A model generated the notes under the pieces. The model searched no databases and was not told where the DNA came from. It was given only the letters and a program-made list of their open reading frames with translations. This document shows positions 44,116 to 52,650 of a DNA stretch of 64,000 nt, one piece after another. Source of the DNA: a bacterium (GTDB taxonomy: Bacteria; Patescibacteria; Dojkabacteria; JAKAPS01; JAJZLI01). Made by a program: the position numbers and the translations under genes. The stretch is from NCBI GenBank assembly GCA_021816845.1, contig JAKAWT010000002.1:223076-287075 (forward strand), read 5' to 3'. The number at the start of each line of letters is the position of its first letter. Within the stretch, counting starts at the first letter, position 1.

Positions 44116-45162
44116 ATGAAAAGTCAAACAATTGAGATTTCTACAAAGACAATATTCATAGTTATAGCTACACTAGTAGGAATATATTTCTTTTTGAAAA
44201 TAGCATTTGTTTTTGTCCTCATATTCCTTTCTTTCATTTTAATGTCAGCAATTGACCCATTAGTGGTATGGTTTGAAAAAAGAAAACTGCCAAGAGGAAT
44301 ATCAGTAATATTTAGTATGCTTATTATAATAATTGTAGTGGGCTTCTTCTTTTATATAACAATATCTCCTATAACAAATCAGATAGATCAAATTGTAGCA
44401 GCTTTTTCAACTATTCCACAAAAACTAGCCCATATATTCCCATTCATAAAATCTAATTCCACAGTAAAAATTGGAGGTTTTAATTTATATAAATATATAT
44501 TTAATAACTTCCATAACTTTGTAGTATCAGGAGCTGTTAATGTATCACAGACAACTATAAATGTAATTACTTTTATAGCATATATAGTATTTATACTTGT
44601 GATGTCTATATACATGCTTATTTATAAGGAACATTTTTATTCAACTACATTAAATTTCATACCAAAACAAGAAAGACAAAGGATAGATCATATGTTAAGA
44701 AGAATAGAGATACAACTAGGAAGATGGTTGAGAGGACAATTACTAATAAGTTTGTTTGTAGGAATTTTATTCTGGATTTATCTTACAATCCTAGGCATCC
44801 CTTATGCTATACCTCTTAGTCTATTTGCAGCATTTTGTGAGGCTATACCTTTCGTAGGACCAATAGTATCTGGAGTTGTAGCTTCATTAGTAGTATTTTT
44901 CATTTTCCCTAATTTGTTTTTATTATCTGTTATTGCCGTAATAATAATACAGCAATTGGAAGCAAATCTAATAGCACCAAAAATCATGGAGAGAGTTATA
45001 GGAATAAATCCTTTAATTGTAGTTATAGGAATATTTATAGGTACAGAAATCGGAGGCCTTCTTGGGGCACTAATTGTACTACCTATAATTACAGTAATTC
45101 AACTTTTAATTTATGATATATGGGGAGAAGGAAAAGATGATAGTCTATCTAAAAACAATTAA
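44116..45162 (+). CDS. AI-2E/PerM-family membrane transporter
   Basis: A 348-residue protein with about eight helices. Family features include an N-terminal pair of helices, IDPLVVWFEKRKLPRGISVI, and a central soluble-looking segment (QIDQIVAAFSTIPQKL). The conserved C-terminal block is GQLLISLFVGILFWIYLTILGIPYAIPLSLFAAFCEAIPFVGP, followed by QQLEANLIAPKIMERVIGINPLIVV. Members export autoinducer-2 or act as Na+/H+ or unspecified permeases, and the substrate cannot be inferred. Its 3' end overlaps the glucose-6-phosphate isomerase gene. Confidence 0.9.
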   Translation: MKSQTIEISTKTIFIVIATLVGIYFFLKIAFVFVLIFLSFILMSAIDPLVVWFEKRKLPRGISVIFSMLIIIIVVGFFFYITISPITNQIDQIVAAFSTIPQKLAHIFPFIKSNSTVKIGGFNLYKYIFNNFHNFVVSGAVNVSQTTINVITFIAYIVFILVMSIYMLIYKEHFYSTTLNFIPKQERQRIDHMLRRIEIQLGRWLRGQLLISLFVGILFWIYLTILGIPYAIPLSLFAAFCEAIPFVGPIVSGVVASLVVFFIFPNLFLLSVIAVIIIQQLEANLIAPKIMERVIGINPLIVVIGIFIGTEIGGLLGALIVLPIITVIQLLIYDIWGEGKDDSLSKNN

Positions 45163-45967
45163 TGGTATTAAAGTTCAATGTACTGATACAGAAAATAAAC
45201 TTCTGCAGTTGAATAATGATATCTCTATACACAAAATACTAGATAGAAATCTAGAGGAGATGAAACACGTTATATTAAACAACCAACTCCTATACCCAAA
45301 ACTATTTTATACTGAATATTTCCATATCTTAAAAAATGACCATAAAGATCTTTTTAAAGAACATGGATTAAGACATGATATAACAATAATGTCCGGAAAC
45401 CTAGCAGGAATAGAATTTATGAAAACATATGGGCATTACCATGACCTTTTGAATAGTAAAAGAAATACCGCACCTGAAGTCATAGAAATTTTATATGGAC
45501 AAGCATTAATACTTCTACAAAAACCTAAAATGGTGAGCTCTAAATATGCTTTAGGACAATCTTTGGAAAGCATGTGTGATTTCTCTCATATAGAAGAATT
45601 TACATATTTTAAACTTAACAAAGGTGATGTGTTTGTAATACCGCCTGGATATGGCCATATTCTAATAAACCAGAAACCTGGGGCATTAATATTTTCAAGT
45701 TTAATTTCATCAAGAGCTAAAAGTCTATATAAAAGTATTTTTGATTTTAGGGGGGGAGCATATTATATAATTAAAAAGAATGCAAAACAGGTATTTGTAC
45801 AAAATCCTAATTATAAAAATGTACCTAAAGTAAAGAAACAAAGGAAATGGGCATATAGCAATCTTGTAGATAAAAAAGATCCTATATATCTATCATTTGT
45901 TAATGATCCTAAAAGATATCATTGGTTAAACGATCCAGATAGCATAAATTGGGAAAATTTTGCATAA
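45137..45967 (+). CDS. cupin-type glucose-6-phosphate isomerase
   Basis: It interconverts glucose 6-phosphate and fructose 6-phosphate using a metal-binding cupin fold, the form best known from Archaea and found sporadically in bacteria. The metal site is KTYGHYHDLLN (two His) with APEVIEILYGQALILLQ (Glu) and VFVIPPGYGHILINQ (third His). The start at 45137 (MIVYLKTINGI) follows a GGGGAGAAGG sequence. An earlier in-frame ATG at 45113 is possible. The gene overlaps the permease gene by 26 bases. It supplies fructose 6-phosphate to the phosphoketolase or glycolysis. Confidence 0.82.
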   Translation: MIVYLKTINGIKVQCTDTENKLLQLNNDISIHKILDRNLEEMKHVILNNQLLYPKLFYTEYFHILKNDHKDLFKEHGLRHDITIMSGNLAGIEFMKTYGHYHDLLNSKRNTAPEVIEILYGQALILLQKPKMVSSKYALGQSLESMCDFSHIEEFTYFKLNKGDVFVIPPGYGHILINQKPGALIFSSLISSRAKSLYKSIFDFRGGAYYIIKKNAKQVFVQNPNYKNVPKVKKQRKWAYSNLVDKKDPIYLSFVNDPKRYHWLNDPDSINWENFA

Positions 45968-46010
45968 TAACAAGAGTTATGATGTTCACATTGGAGTATA
46001 TGAATCGTAA

Positions 46011-46093
46011 TGCCTGGAAAAGGACTCGAACCTTCACACTTTTTCAAGTACTAGCTCCTAAGGCTAGCGTGTCTACCATTCCACCATCCAGGC
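46011..46093 (-). tRNA. tRNA-Leu (TAG)
   Basis: Acceptor GCCTGGA/TCCAGGC with discriminator A, anticodon stem CTAGC/GCTAG with loop CTTAGGA, and a long variable arm. CCA is not encoded. Confidence 0.92.
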
Positions 46094-46133
46094 TCATAAC
46101 AAAGTACCTAGAAATTATACCACATAAAATCAT

Positions 46134-46898
46134 TTATAGTTGATTAATATAGCTTTGAACATTCGGAGCCCATGACGGATTAGGAGGGTCATATACAGGT
46201 TGCATTTGATATGGACTTTCATTTTGATATGAGCTACCTATTCCTGCGGCAATACTATTAATAGCATTTGGCCACGATCCAAATCCAGAGAATCCACTAA
46301 ATTCACTTCCTCCCCCTGTCCATCCCCAACCATTATAGGATAATGCTCCACTTGTACTCTCTGGAATAACTCTTCCAAATCCAGATTCCACACCTGATAT
46401 TGCAACGAGTAGTTTCCAACTAACACCGTATTTTGCACCAGCAGATATAAAGTCTCCTGCATAGGGAGCCATAGGAGAACCATGTGATATTAGGAAATTA
46501 TATAAAATTTGGATATTTGCATTAGATGTAGTTGTTATGGAGGATGATATTTCATTATTCTTACTTGGTATAACAGCTGCAAGCATCCTTGCATGTTCAA
46601 TATTAGGGTTTATGATATTAACTCCAGCTAGCTTATCAAGATTTGATAAACTTTTATTTCTTATTGAATAAACATTAGCAGCCATAACTTGTTTGGACAA
46701 AAATACTTTACCTTCTATATTTGCAAATATATTTAGTGGACTTTTAAATATAAAAAGCGAGGAAATGACAAACAGTGATATAACTAGATATATATATATA
46801 CGTAACCTCTTTTTGACTATTTTGTCTATCTTTTTTATATAATGCGAATCCTCGAGGCTAGTATTTTTTGACAAACTATCATTGTTTAGGAAATTCAT
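46134..46898 (-). CDS. membrane-anchored lysozyme/glucosaminidase-like protein
   Basis: A 254-residue protein with a basic cytoplasmic tail, one helix (IYIYLVISLFVISSLFIF, about 34-52) and a C-terminal cell-wall-hydrolase-like domain. GAKYGVSWKLLVAISGVESGFGRVIP contains a Glu in the position of a lytic transglycosylase or glucosaminidase catalytic residue. It is followed by SYNGWGWTGGG and GFGSWPNAINSIAAGI, typical of this group. It probably trims peptidoglycan at the cell surface. The gene lies between two tRNA genes. Confidence 0.72.
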   Translation of the reverse strand: MNFLNNDSLSKNTSLEDSHYIKKIDKIVKKRLRIYIYLVISLFVISSLFIFKSPLNIFANIEGKVFLSKQVMAANVYSIRNKSLSNLDKLAGVNIINPNIEHARMLAAVIPSKNNEISSSITTTSNANIQILYNFLISHGSPMAPYAGDFISAGAKYGVSWKLLVAISGVESGFGRVIPESTSGALSYNGWGWTGGGSEFSGFSGFGSWPNAINSIAAGIGSSYQNESPYQMQPVYDPPNPSWAPNVQSYINQL

Positions 46899-46978
46899 AT
46901 ATATATACTAGAGAGTTTTACAACAAAAGTCAATATATTAGCATTTAAATAGGAATTTTTTTAGATGAGGAATCAAAA

Positions 46979-47051
46979 AGCAGAAGACGGGGCTCGAACC
47001 CGCGACAACTAGTTTGGAAAACTAGTACTCTACCAACTGAGTTACTTCTGC
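46979..47051 (-). tRNA. tRNA-Gly (TCC)
   Basis: Acceptor GCAGAAG/CTTCTGC, anticodon stem CTAGT/ACTAG with loop TTTCCAA, and T-loop GGTTCGAGCC. CCA is not encoded. The D-arm is AACTCAGTTGGTAGAGT. Confidence 0.92.
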
Positions 47052-47125
47052 ATAAAAACCATTATTCAAGCAATTATACTATATATTTACCCCCTGTATC
47101 TAGATTATCCTAGATTTAAAGATCC

Positions 47126-47692
47126 CTACTTACAATTTTGGAATTGGTTATATAAAACGAGAGATTTTAAGAGACTATCTAAAACTTGTATTTTTTGTGT
47201 ACTAGAATAATTTAGAACTAAAGAAAAGCCTGGGTTATAAAAGGATAATATATTTTTACTAGATACTAGATATCCTGTGTATAAACCTTCAGTTTCTTTC
47301 GTTATAGATCCTCCAGAGCTAGCTCCAGAACTAGATACTTTACCAGTATATGGTGTCATACTCTGGCATTTACTATATACTGTTATTGTTTCGCTGTTAG
47401 TAACACTCTTAAATGTTGCAGATTCAGAATTAGGAGTCTCACTAGCACTAGTCATAGTCCATCCTTGTATATAATTTATATCAAAAGAAGGAGTACCATT
47501 ATATGTTCCTTTAAATAAAGAATATGTTATTGGTGGAGTAACAAGTTTGGGTGTCGGTGCAACATTGGAAACATAAGAATTAGAGCTTTGTGTACTTATT
47601 TTTTGTAATTCTTCAGCATATTTTGTAGTTATGTATAAAACAACTATTATAAGAAGAGCAAAAATCACAATAAATAATGTTTTTGTTTTCAT
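47126..47692 (-). CDS. membrane-anchored extracytoplasmic protein, unknown function
   Basis: A 188-residue protein with an N-terminal anchor (TLFIVIFALLIIVVLYITT, about 4-22) and a Ser/Thr/Pro-rich spacer. A ~120-residue domain follows with FDINYIQGWTMTSASETP, ATFKSVTNSETITVYS and LVLNYSSTQKIQVLDSLLKSL. The 'Y-P-x-GW' type opening and final helix resemble PsbP-like outer domains, but the match is loose. Two Cys (about residues 109 and 187) could form a disulfide. It has a palindrome array 35 bp before its start codon. Confidence 0.6.
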   Translation of the reverse strand: MKTKTLFIVIFALLIIVVLYITTKYAEELQKISTQSSNSYVSNVAPTPKLVTPPITYSLFKGTYNGTPSFDINYIQGWTMTSASETPNSESATFKSVTNSETITVYSKCQSMTPYTGKVSSSGASSGGSITKETEGLYTGYLVSSKNILSFYNPGFSLVLNYSSTQKIQVLDSLLKSLVLYNQFQNCK

Positions 47693-47727
47693 ATATATAT
47701 GATATATCTTTTTTAAAATTTCATCAA

Positions 47728-47781
47728 GGATTAAAATCCAAAGATCTTGATCCGGGGATCTTGATCCGGGGATCTAGGTAG
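47728..47781. repeat. tandem palindrome array, 14-bp period
   Basis: Units at 47728 (GGATTAAAATCC), 47742 (AGATCTTGATCC), 47756 (GGATCTTGATCC) and 47770 (GGATCTAGGTAG, decayed), with two-base spacers AA, GG and GG. The array lies between the terminator of the surface-protein gene and the start of the next gene, 35 bp before that start codon. Confidence 0.88.
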
Positions 47782-47803
47782 AAAACAACTTATATAATAA
47801 TTC

Positions 47804-47829
47804 AAAAAAAGGAGGCGAACCTCCTTTTT
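47804..47829 (-). terminator. rho-independent terminator of the surface-protein gene
   Basis: GGAGG (47811-47815) and CCTCC (47820-47824), extended by A/T pairs on both sides, enclose a four-base loop. The minus strand then has a run of seven T. It starts 17 bases after the stop codon of the surface-protein gene. Confidence 0.88.
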
Positions 47830-47846
47830 CTTTATTAATAATGTAA

Positions 47847-50423
47847 TTAGAGCATCATCAATCCAACTCCTATTGCTATTATCAATCCTCCTACTGCAGC
47901 AAACATTTCTATTGGTGATGTTCCTGCTGTTTGTGGAAGTTGCTGTACTGTTGGAGTTACAACTGCTGGAACACAATCTCCTGATACTGATGATGTTGTC
48001 ATCACATTTGTCTTTGCTCCTCCAGCATTTACTAACCATCCAGATACTTGGTAACTATCTTTACCATTAGATCCTTGCCATATATATGCACCTAGGTTAG
48101 CATCTGTATTTGGTATTGTTGCTACCTCTGTTCCTGTTGTAGTATCTAATATTATTCCTGTAAACATCTCTCCACTTGGTACATTAGTTGCTTTCCAATT
48201 TATCAACAAATCATTTGTAGTATTGTTCTGACATGCTAATGATATAGATGTCATTGCCGGACTTACAGGTGCCTGACATGATGTTACATTCTCACTTGAT
48301 GATGTAACAACGCTACTTTTACCATTAGTACCCTCTATGTACCCGGATACTGTGTAGTTATCAGTTGTGTTTGCTCCTGTCCATGTGTAAGTACCTAATG
48401 ATGCTGGTACATTAAAGGTTGCTACTTGTGTATTTGTTGTTGTATCTTCTATTGTCCCATAAAATGTATCACCACTTACTAAGCTTGAAGCTGTATCTTG
48501 CCATTGTATAGCCATATTAACTGATGATTGTACACATGCTAGTGACACAGATATAATTACTGGAGGATGTTGTACACAGTTATAAAAACTTACAGCACTC
48601 GATGTAGCAGTATTTCCACCCTGTACACTCATTGTTGCAGAATAGTTATCATTGCTATTTTCTAATGACTGTACAAATGAATTGTATACTCCTGTAGATG
48701 TATTTTGTGTTGGTATTGACAATGCCTCTGTACCTGTAGTCATGTTCGTAATATATCCTGTTATCGCATCTTGTGAGACGTAGTTTGTTGTACTCCATGA
48801 TACTCCTTGACAATTTAGTGAAACTGTTATTACAGGTGGTTGTGTATGTGTCACACAGTTATAAAAATTAAATTCACTTGATGTGGAACTATTGCCTCCT
48901 GCAACTGACATAGTTACAGTATAATTATCATGACTATTAGTTAGAGCTGATACAAATGAATTCACTGTTCCTGTAGATACATTCTCTGTTGGAATTGTAG
49001 CTACTTTCTGATTTGTTGTTGTATCTTCTACATATCCTGTTATTGCATCTTGTGAGACGTAGTTTGTTGTTGTCCATGATGCCCCCTGACAATCCAGAGT
49101 CACAGCTATTGTTGGAGCTTTTGTATGTGTTACACAGTTATAGAAATTAAATGATCCAGATGTTGCACTATTTCCATTCTGTACTGACATCATAACTTCA
49201 TAATTATCACTACTATTTGTCAGAGATGATACAAATGAGTTGACTGTACCAGATGCTGAAGTTTCTGTTGGGAATGTATAAACATTCTGACCTGTAGTCA
49301 TATCCTCTACATATCCTGTTATTGCATCTGTGGATACGTAGTTTGTTGTACTCCATGTTGCCCCCTCACAATTTAGTGTTACTGATATTGTAGGTGGTTG
49401 TGTATGTGTCACACAGTTATAAAAATTAAACTGTGGAGAATAGTTGCTTCCAATAGGACCACTAGGTGAATATATATTCATTAAAAAGTCATATGTGTCA
49501 TTTGTTTGTGTAGCTCCAGATACGAATGAATTTACTGTACCAGATGCTGTAGCTTGTGTAGGAACTGTTAATATAGTTTTACCAGTTGTCACATCAGTAA
49601 CATAACCTGCAACTGTGTCTCCAGATTGAAAATTAGTTGTTGTCCATGATGCTCCTTGACAATTCAGCGAAACTTTTATTGTAGGTGTAACTGGTGCTGG
49701 AGGTGTTACTGTTATAGTCTCCGTTACTAGCTCACCATTCTGTACCTGAACTGTTACATTATTACCGCTTACAGACCACCCAGATGGTAATCCAGATAAG
49801 GCATAACTTACAGGTGAAAAATTACAATCAATTATCTCATAATATTTAATATCACTTTCACTAACAGTTCCAGATGAAACATTATTAGTTCTTGTAATAT
49901 TACCGTGTAGTGAGCTACATAAACCAAATCCAGTTGATGGACATGAAAATACTGTCCCACTACCCTGGGTTTGACCTACACTTACTGTTGGCATAACTTG
50001 ATATGTTGTTGGTGGTGTATCATTGTGGTTCTTGTAATAACCCATTATGTCTGCAGGTCCTATGTATGAACCAGGATTAATCTGTGGAGATTGTACTAAT
50101 GGATCTTGTAATGCACCATTATAACCAGAATCCCATACAAACCCATTATCATAACCATCTGTACATTGAGCTGTATGCATAGATAGATTCAAATTTGGTA
50201 ACGCTACTTGCGAGCTAGATGTCTTAATATCAATTTGTATTGATGCATTGTGTGTAGCAGAATATGTAGTCAAATTACTTGGTAATTGACAATTAGGTGC
50301 AGCACTAACTACTACTGGCTTACCTAAATTACCCATAGCTAAAAATGCTATAAAAGATATATTTAACAGTATAAATACAGATATAACTAAATGTATTTTC
50401 TTGAAATGTAACTTATTAAACAT
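47847..50423 (-). CDS. large cell-surface protein with Ig-like repeats and LPQTA sorting motif
   Basis: An 858-residue secreted protein. The signal sequence is near residues 10-42 (VISVFILLNISFIAFLAM...VSAAP). A unique ~200-residue region precedes six tandem Ig-like repeats of about 92 residues (residues about 247-820). Each repeat has the form SL-x-C-QGASWTTTNY...DAITGYV...YNC, with one Cys near each end. The C-terminus has LPQTAG, then a helix ending in LMML with no basic tail. The LPxTA motif and helix suggest sortase attachment. It probably uses disulfides made by the VKOR/DUF929 pair at 54.2-55.4 kb. It is strongly promoted and terminated, so it may be a major surface protein. Confidence 0.85.
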   Translation of the reverse strand: MFNKLHFKKIHLVISVFILLNISFIAFLAMGNLGKPVVVSAAPNCQLPSNLTTYSATHNASIQIDIKTSSSQVALPNLNLSMHTAQCTDGYDNGFVWDSGYNGALQDPLVQSPQINPGSYIGPADIMGYYKNHNDTPPTTYQVMPTVSVGQTQGSGTVFSCPSTGFGLCSSLHGNITRTNNVSSGTVSESDIKYYEIIDCNFSPVSYALSGLPSGWSVSGNNVTVQVQNGELVTETITVTPPAPVTPTIKVSLNCQGASWTTTNFQSGDTVAGYVTDVTTGKTILTVPTQATASGTVNSFVSGATQTNDTYDFLMNIYSPSGPIGSNYSPQFNFYNCVTHTQPPTISVTLNCEGATWSTTNYVSTDAITGYVEDMTTGQNVYTFPTETSASGTVNSFVSSLTNSSDNYEVMMSVQNGNSATSGSFNFYNCVTHTKAPTIAVTLDCQGASWTTTNYVSQDAITGYVEDTTTNQKVATIPTENVSTGTVNSFVSALTNSHDNYTVTMSVAGGNSSTSSEFNFYNCVTHTQPPVITVSLNCQGVSWSTTNYVSQDAITGYITNMTTGTEALSIPTQNTSTGVYNSFVQSLENSNDNYSATMSVQGGNTATSSAVSFYNCVQHPPVIISVSLACVQSSVNMAIQWQDTASSLVSGDTFYGTIEDTTTNTQVATFNVPASLGTYTWTGANTTDNYTVSGYIEGTNGKSSVVTSSSENVTSCQAPVSPAMTSISLACQNNTTNDLLINWKATNVPSGEMFTGIILDTTTGTEVATIPNTDANLGAYIWQGSNGKDSYQVSGWLVNAGGAKTNVMTTSSVSGDCVPAVVTPTVQQLPQTAGTSPIEMFAAVGGLIIAIGVGLMML
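47964..49685 (-). repeat. six tandem protein-domain repeats
   Basis: Six consecutive Ig-like units in the surface-protein gene. Units 1-4 are most alike (about 276-290 bp each, sharing C-x-GA-x-W-x-TTNY and FYNCV-x-H), and units 5-6 are diverged. The near-identical DNA around the FYNC codons suggests recent internal duplication of units 1-4. Confidence 0.85.
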
Positions 50424-50456
50424 TTGCCTTATTACCAGAATAAATTAATTATTGAG

Positions 50457-50485
50457 AGCATATCACAACATATATAAAATGTCAA
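50457..50485 (-). promoter_or_regulatory. consensus promoter of the surface-protein gene
   Basis: On the minus strand TTGACA (50480-50485), a 17-base spacer and TATGCT (50457-50462) lie 33 bp before the start codon. Confidence 0.75.
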
Positions 50486-50541
50486 CCTATAATATTATTA
50501 CATATATTAAATAATTGAAATCATGATGGTGTGTGCATATA

Positions 50542-51123
50542 ATGAAAGATATGAAGTTTATTATAAATTTTAAGTCAAGAACAAATCTAGTTGCAAATGA
50601 TGGAGAAAGATTTCTTGCTAAATTAACTTTAAAAAACCCTAAATTGGACTTTATAATAGCACCAAACATAATTGATATAAGCAATTTTAAGAGTAAATTT
50701 AACTATCCTATAATTTCTCAGCACGTAGATAAGATTGAAACTTTCAGAGCATCAGGATATGTTTCTCCCAAAGCTCTATCTAAAATTGGAGTCATAGGTG
50801 CTATCATAAATTCCCCTTATCACAGACTAGGATATAATAGCATTTGTGACATAATAAAAGAGAATAAAAAATACGGTTTATTAACCTTTCTTTATGTATA
50901 TAATCAAGATGAATACATTCATTCTCTTGTCTTTGATAGTGAATATATAGTAATTAAAACAGACAGTTTAGATGATATTTTAAAATTTAAAGGTATTAAA
51001 CAGAATATTTTCATAGATTACAAAATTAAAGACAAACAGGATATAATATCTATTAGAAATTTCAAACCTGCTGGTATCATTATTGAACCAGAAGATTATT
51101 TAATCTGGACCCAAAATGTCTAG
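50542..51123 (+). CDS. triosephosphate isomerase-like protein with degenerate active site
   Basis: About 193 residues resembling archaeal-type triosephosphate isomerase: FIINFKSRTN (strand 1 with N-x-K), FIIAPNIIDI, YPIISQHVDKIETFRASGYVSPKALSKIGVIGAIIN, and helix SICDIIKENKKYGL. Where active enzymes have NHSE-x-R, this has NSPYHR, so the catalytic His is missing. The segment expected to hold the catalytic Glu reads YIVIKTDS. The chain is shorter than the usual ~225 residues. It may be a non-catalytic remnant or have a new role. The ATG at 50542 is chosen; 50551 is an alternative. It precedes a GapN-like gene. Confidence 0.6.
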   Translation: MKDMKFIINFKSRTNLVANDGERFLAKLTLKNPKLDFIIAPNIIDISNFKSKFNYPIISQHVDKIETFRASGYVSPKALSKIGVIGAIINSPYHRLGYNSICDIIKENKKYGLLTFLYVYNQDEYIHSLVFDSEYIVIKTDSLDDILKFKGIKQNIFIDYKIKDKQDIISIRNFKPAGIIIEPEDYLIWTQNV

Positions 51124-51165
51124 CCCAAAAGAATCTACATTCAAAGTGTCTAGACAAAAGAAATT

Positions 51166-52650
51166 ATGCTTGACCATTTTATAAAAAAAGGGAAAAAATA
51201 CGGATATCTTAAAGACAATCATTGGCTAGAAAGCTCAAGTGGTGAGGTGATGCTATCAATATCCCCTATTAATAATGAGATAGTAGGTTATATGCAAAAA
51301 ATGACAACAAGTGAAGTAGATGAAACTATCAAGTCATCAAAATTAGCATTCTCAAGTTGGAAAAATCAACCAATGAACATAAGAGTTCAAATATTAAAGA
51401 AAGCATCTAGAATTATATTTGATAACACAGCTCTAATAACAGCTTTGATTATTAAGGAAATTGCAAAACCATATAATGAGGCACTAGATGAAGTAATAAG
51501 GACTGCAGATTTAATATCATTTTATGCGGATGAGGGTTCTAGAATGATTGGAGAGGTTCTAACTTCAGATCTTTTTCCTAGATACACGAAATCAAAAACA
51601 GCAATTGTAGAAAGAGTACCTTTAGGTGTCATTTTATCTATACCTCCGTTTAACTACCCTTTTAATGAATCTGCCCCTAAAATAGTTGGTGCGATAATAT
51701 CTGGAAATACAGTTGTATTAAAACCACCATCTCAAGGGGGAATTACAGCATTACTTCTTGGTGAAATATTTAAACTTGCAGGGTTACCTGATGGAGTTTT
51801 AAATATAATAACAGGGGATAGCTCGGTAATTGGAGATTTTGCAGTATCACATACTGATATAGCAGGGATAAATTTTACAGGTAGTACTAAAACTGCTTTG
51901 CATATACAAAAAACCTTAGAAAAAGGAAATAGACTATTACCATTATTACTTATGGGACTAGGAGGAAAAGATGCAGCTATTGTACTTGAAGATTCAGATA
52001 TAAAAAATGCTGCATTAAATATAGCAGATGGAGCATTCACATATTCGGGTCAAAGATGTACTGCAATAAAAAGAGTATTGTTACAAGATACTATTGCAGA
52101 TTTATTTTTAAGAGAATTAAAAAATATAGTTTTAAAAAAGTATATATTAGGTAATCCCAATGACAAAAGTATAAATATGGGTCCTGTGATTAATGACAAA
52201 CAGGCAGAGTATATTGAATCTCTTGTTAATGATGCAATCTCGAAAAAAGCTGTAGTTATATGTGGAGGACAAAGAAGTGGCAGATATATAGAAGCAACTA
52301 TCCTCGATCATGTCAGCCTTGATTCAAAGCTTGCCTGGGAAGAGCCTTTTGGTCCAGTACTACCTATAATAAGAGTAAAAAATGTTACAGATGCAATAGA
52401 TATAGCTAATAAATCAGAATATGGACTACAGAGTAGTGTCTTTACAAGTAATATTGATACTGCGTTTGAAGTAGCAGAAAAATTAGAAGTTGGGGTTGTA
52501 CAAATAAATGGTAAAGATTCAAGAGGTCCAGACAATTTTCCTTTCAACGGTGTTAAAAATTCCGGATATGGTAATATACAAGGTGCAAAGTATTTAATAG
52601 AATCTCTAACGAAACTAAAAACAACTGTAGTAAATAAAATTAATGTTTGA
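51166..52650 (+). CDS. GapN-like non-phosphorylating glyceraldehyde-3-phosphate dehydrogenase (aldehyde dehydrogenase family)
   Basis: A 494-residue aldehyde dehydrogenase. The catalytic Cys is in SGQRCTAIKRV (Cys298), and NYPFNESAPKIVGAIISGNTVVLKPPSQ and FTGST are cofactor-binding motifs. RGPDNFPFNGVKNSGYG near the C-terminus is typical of GapN, which oxidises glyceraldehyde 3-phosphate directly to 3-phosphoglycerate with NADP+. The general-base Glu, expected 34 residues before the Cys in a LELGG motif, is Gly264 (MGLGG, codon GGA at 51955). Hydrolysis of the acyl enzyme may be impaired. It overlaps uvrC by eight bases and follows the TIM-like gene. Confidence 0.85.
   Translation: MLDHFIKKGKKYGYLKDNHWLESSSGEVMLSISPINNEIVGYMQKMTTSEVDETIKSSKLAFSSWKNQPMNIRVQILKKASRIIFDNTALITALIIKEIAKPYNEALDEVIRTADLISFYADEGSRMIGEVLTSDLFPRYTKSKTAIVERVPLGVILSIPPFNYPFNESAPKIVGAIISGNTVVLKPPSQGGITALLLGEIFKLAGLPDGVLNIITGDSSVIGDFAVSHTDIAGINFTGSTKTALHIQKTLEKGNRLLPLLLMGLGGKDAAIVLEDSDIKNAALNIADGAFTYSGQRCTAIKRVLLQDTIADLFLRELKNIVLKKYILGNPNDKSINMGPVINDKQAEYIESLVNDAISKKAVVICGGQRSGRYIEATILDHVSLDSKLAWEEPFGPVLPIIRVKNVTDAIDIANKSEYGLQSSVFTSNIDTAFEVAEKLEVGVVQINGKDSRGPDNFPFNGVKNSGYGNIQGAKYLIESLTKLKTTVVNKINV

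Noticed and set aside
47094..47126. Possible further 14-bp palindrome array after the gene at 47126
   Set aside because: TATCTAGATTA and TAGATTTAAAGATCC resemble decayed units, but spacing and symmetry are too poor to call.
48550..49690. Regularly spaced similar sequences suggesting a CRISPR array
   Set aside because: The similarity covers whole ~276-bp units in one reading frame and encodes Ig-like domains; there are no short identical repeats with unique spacers.
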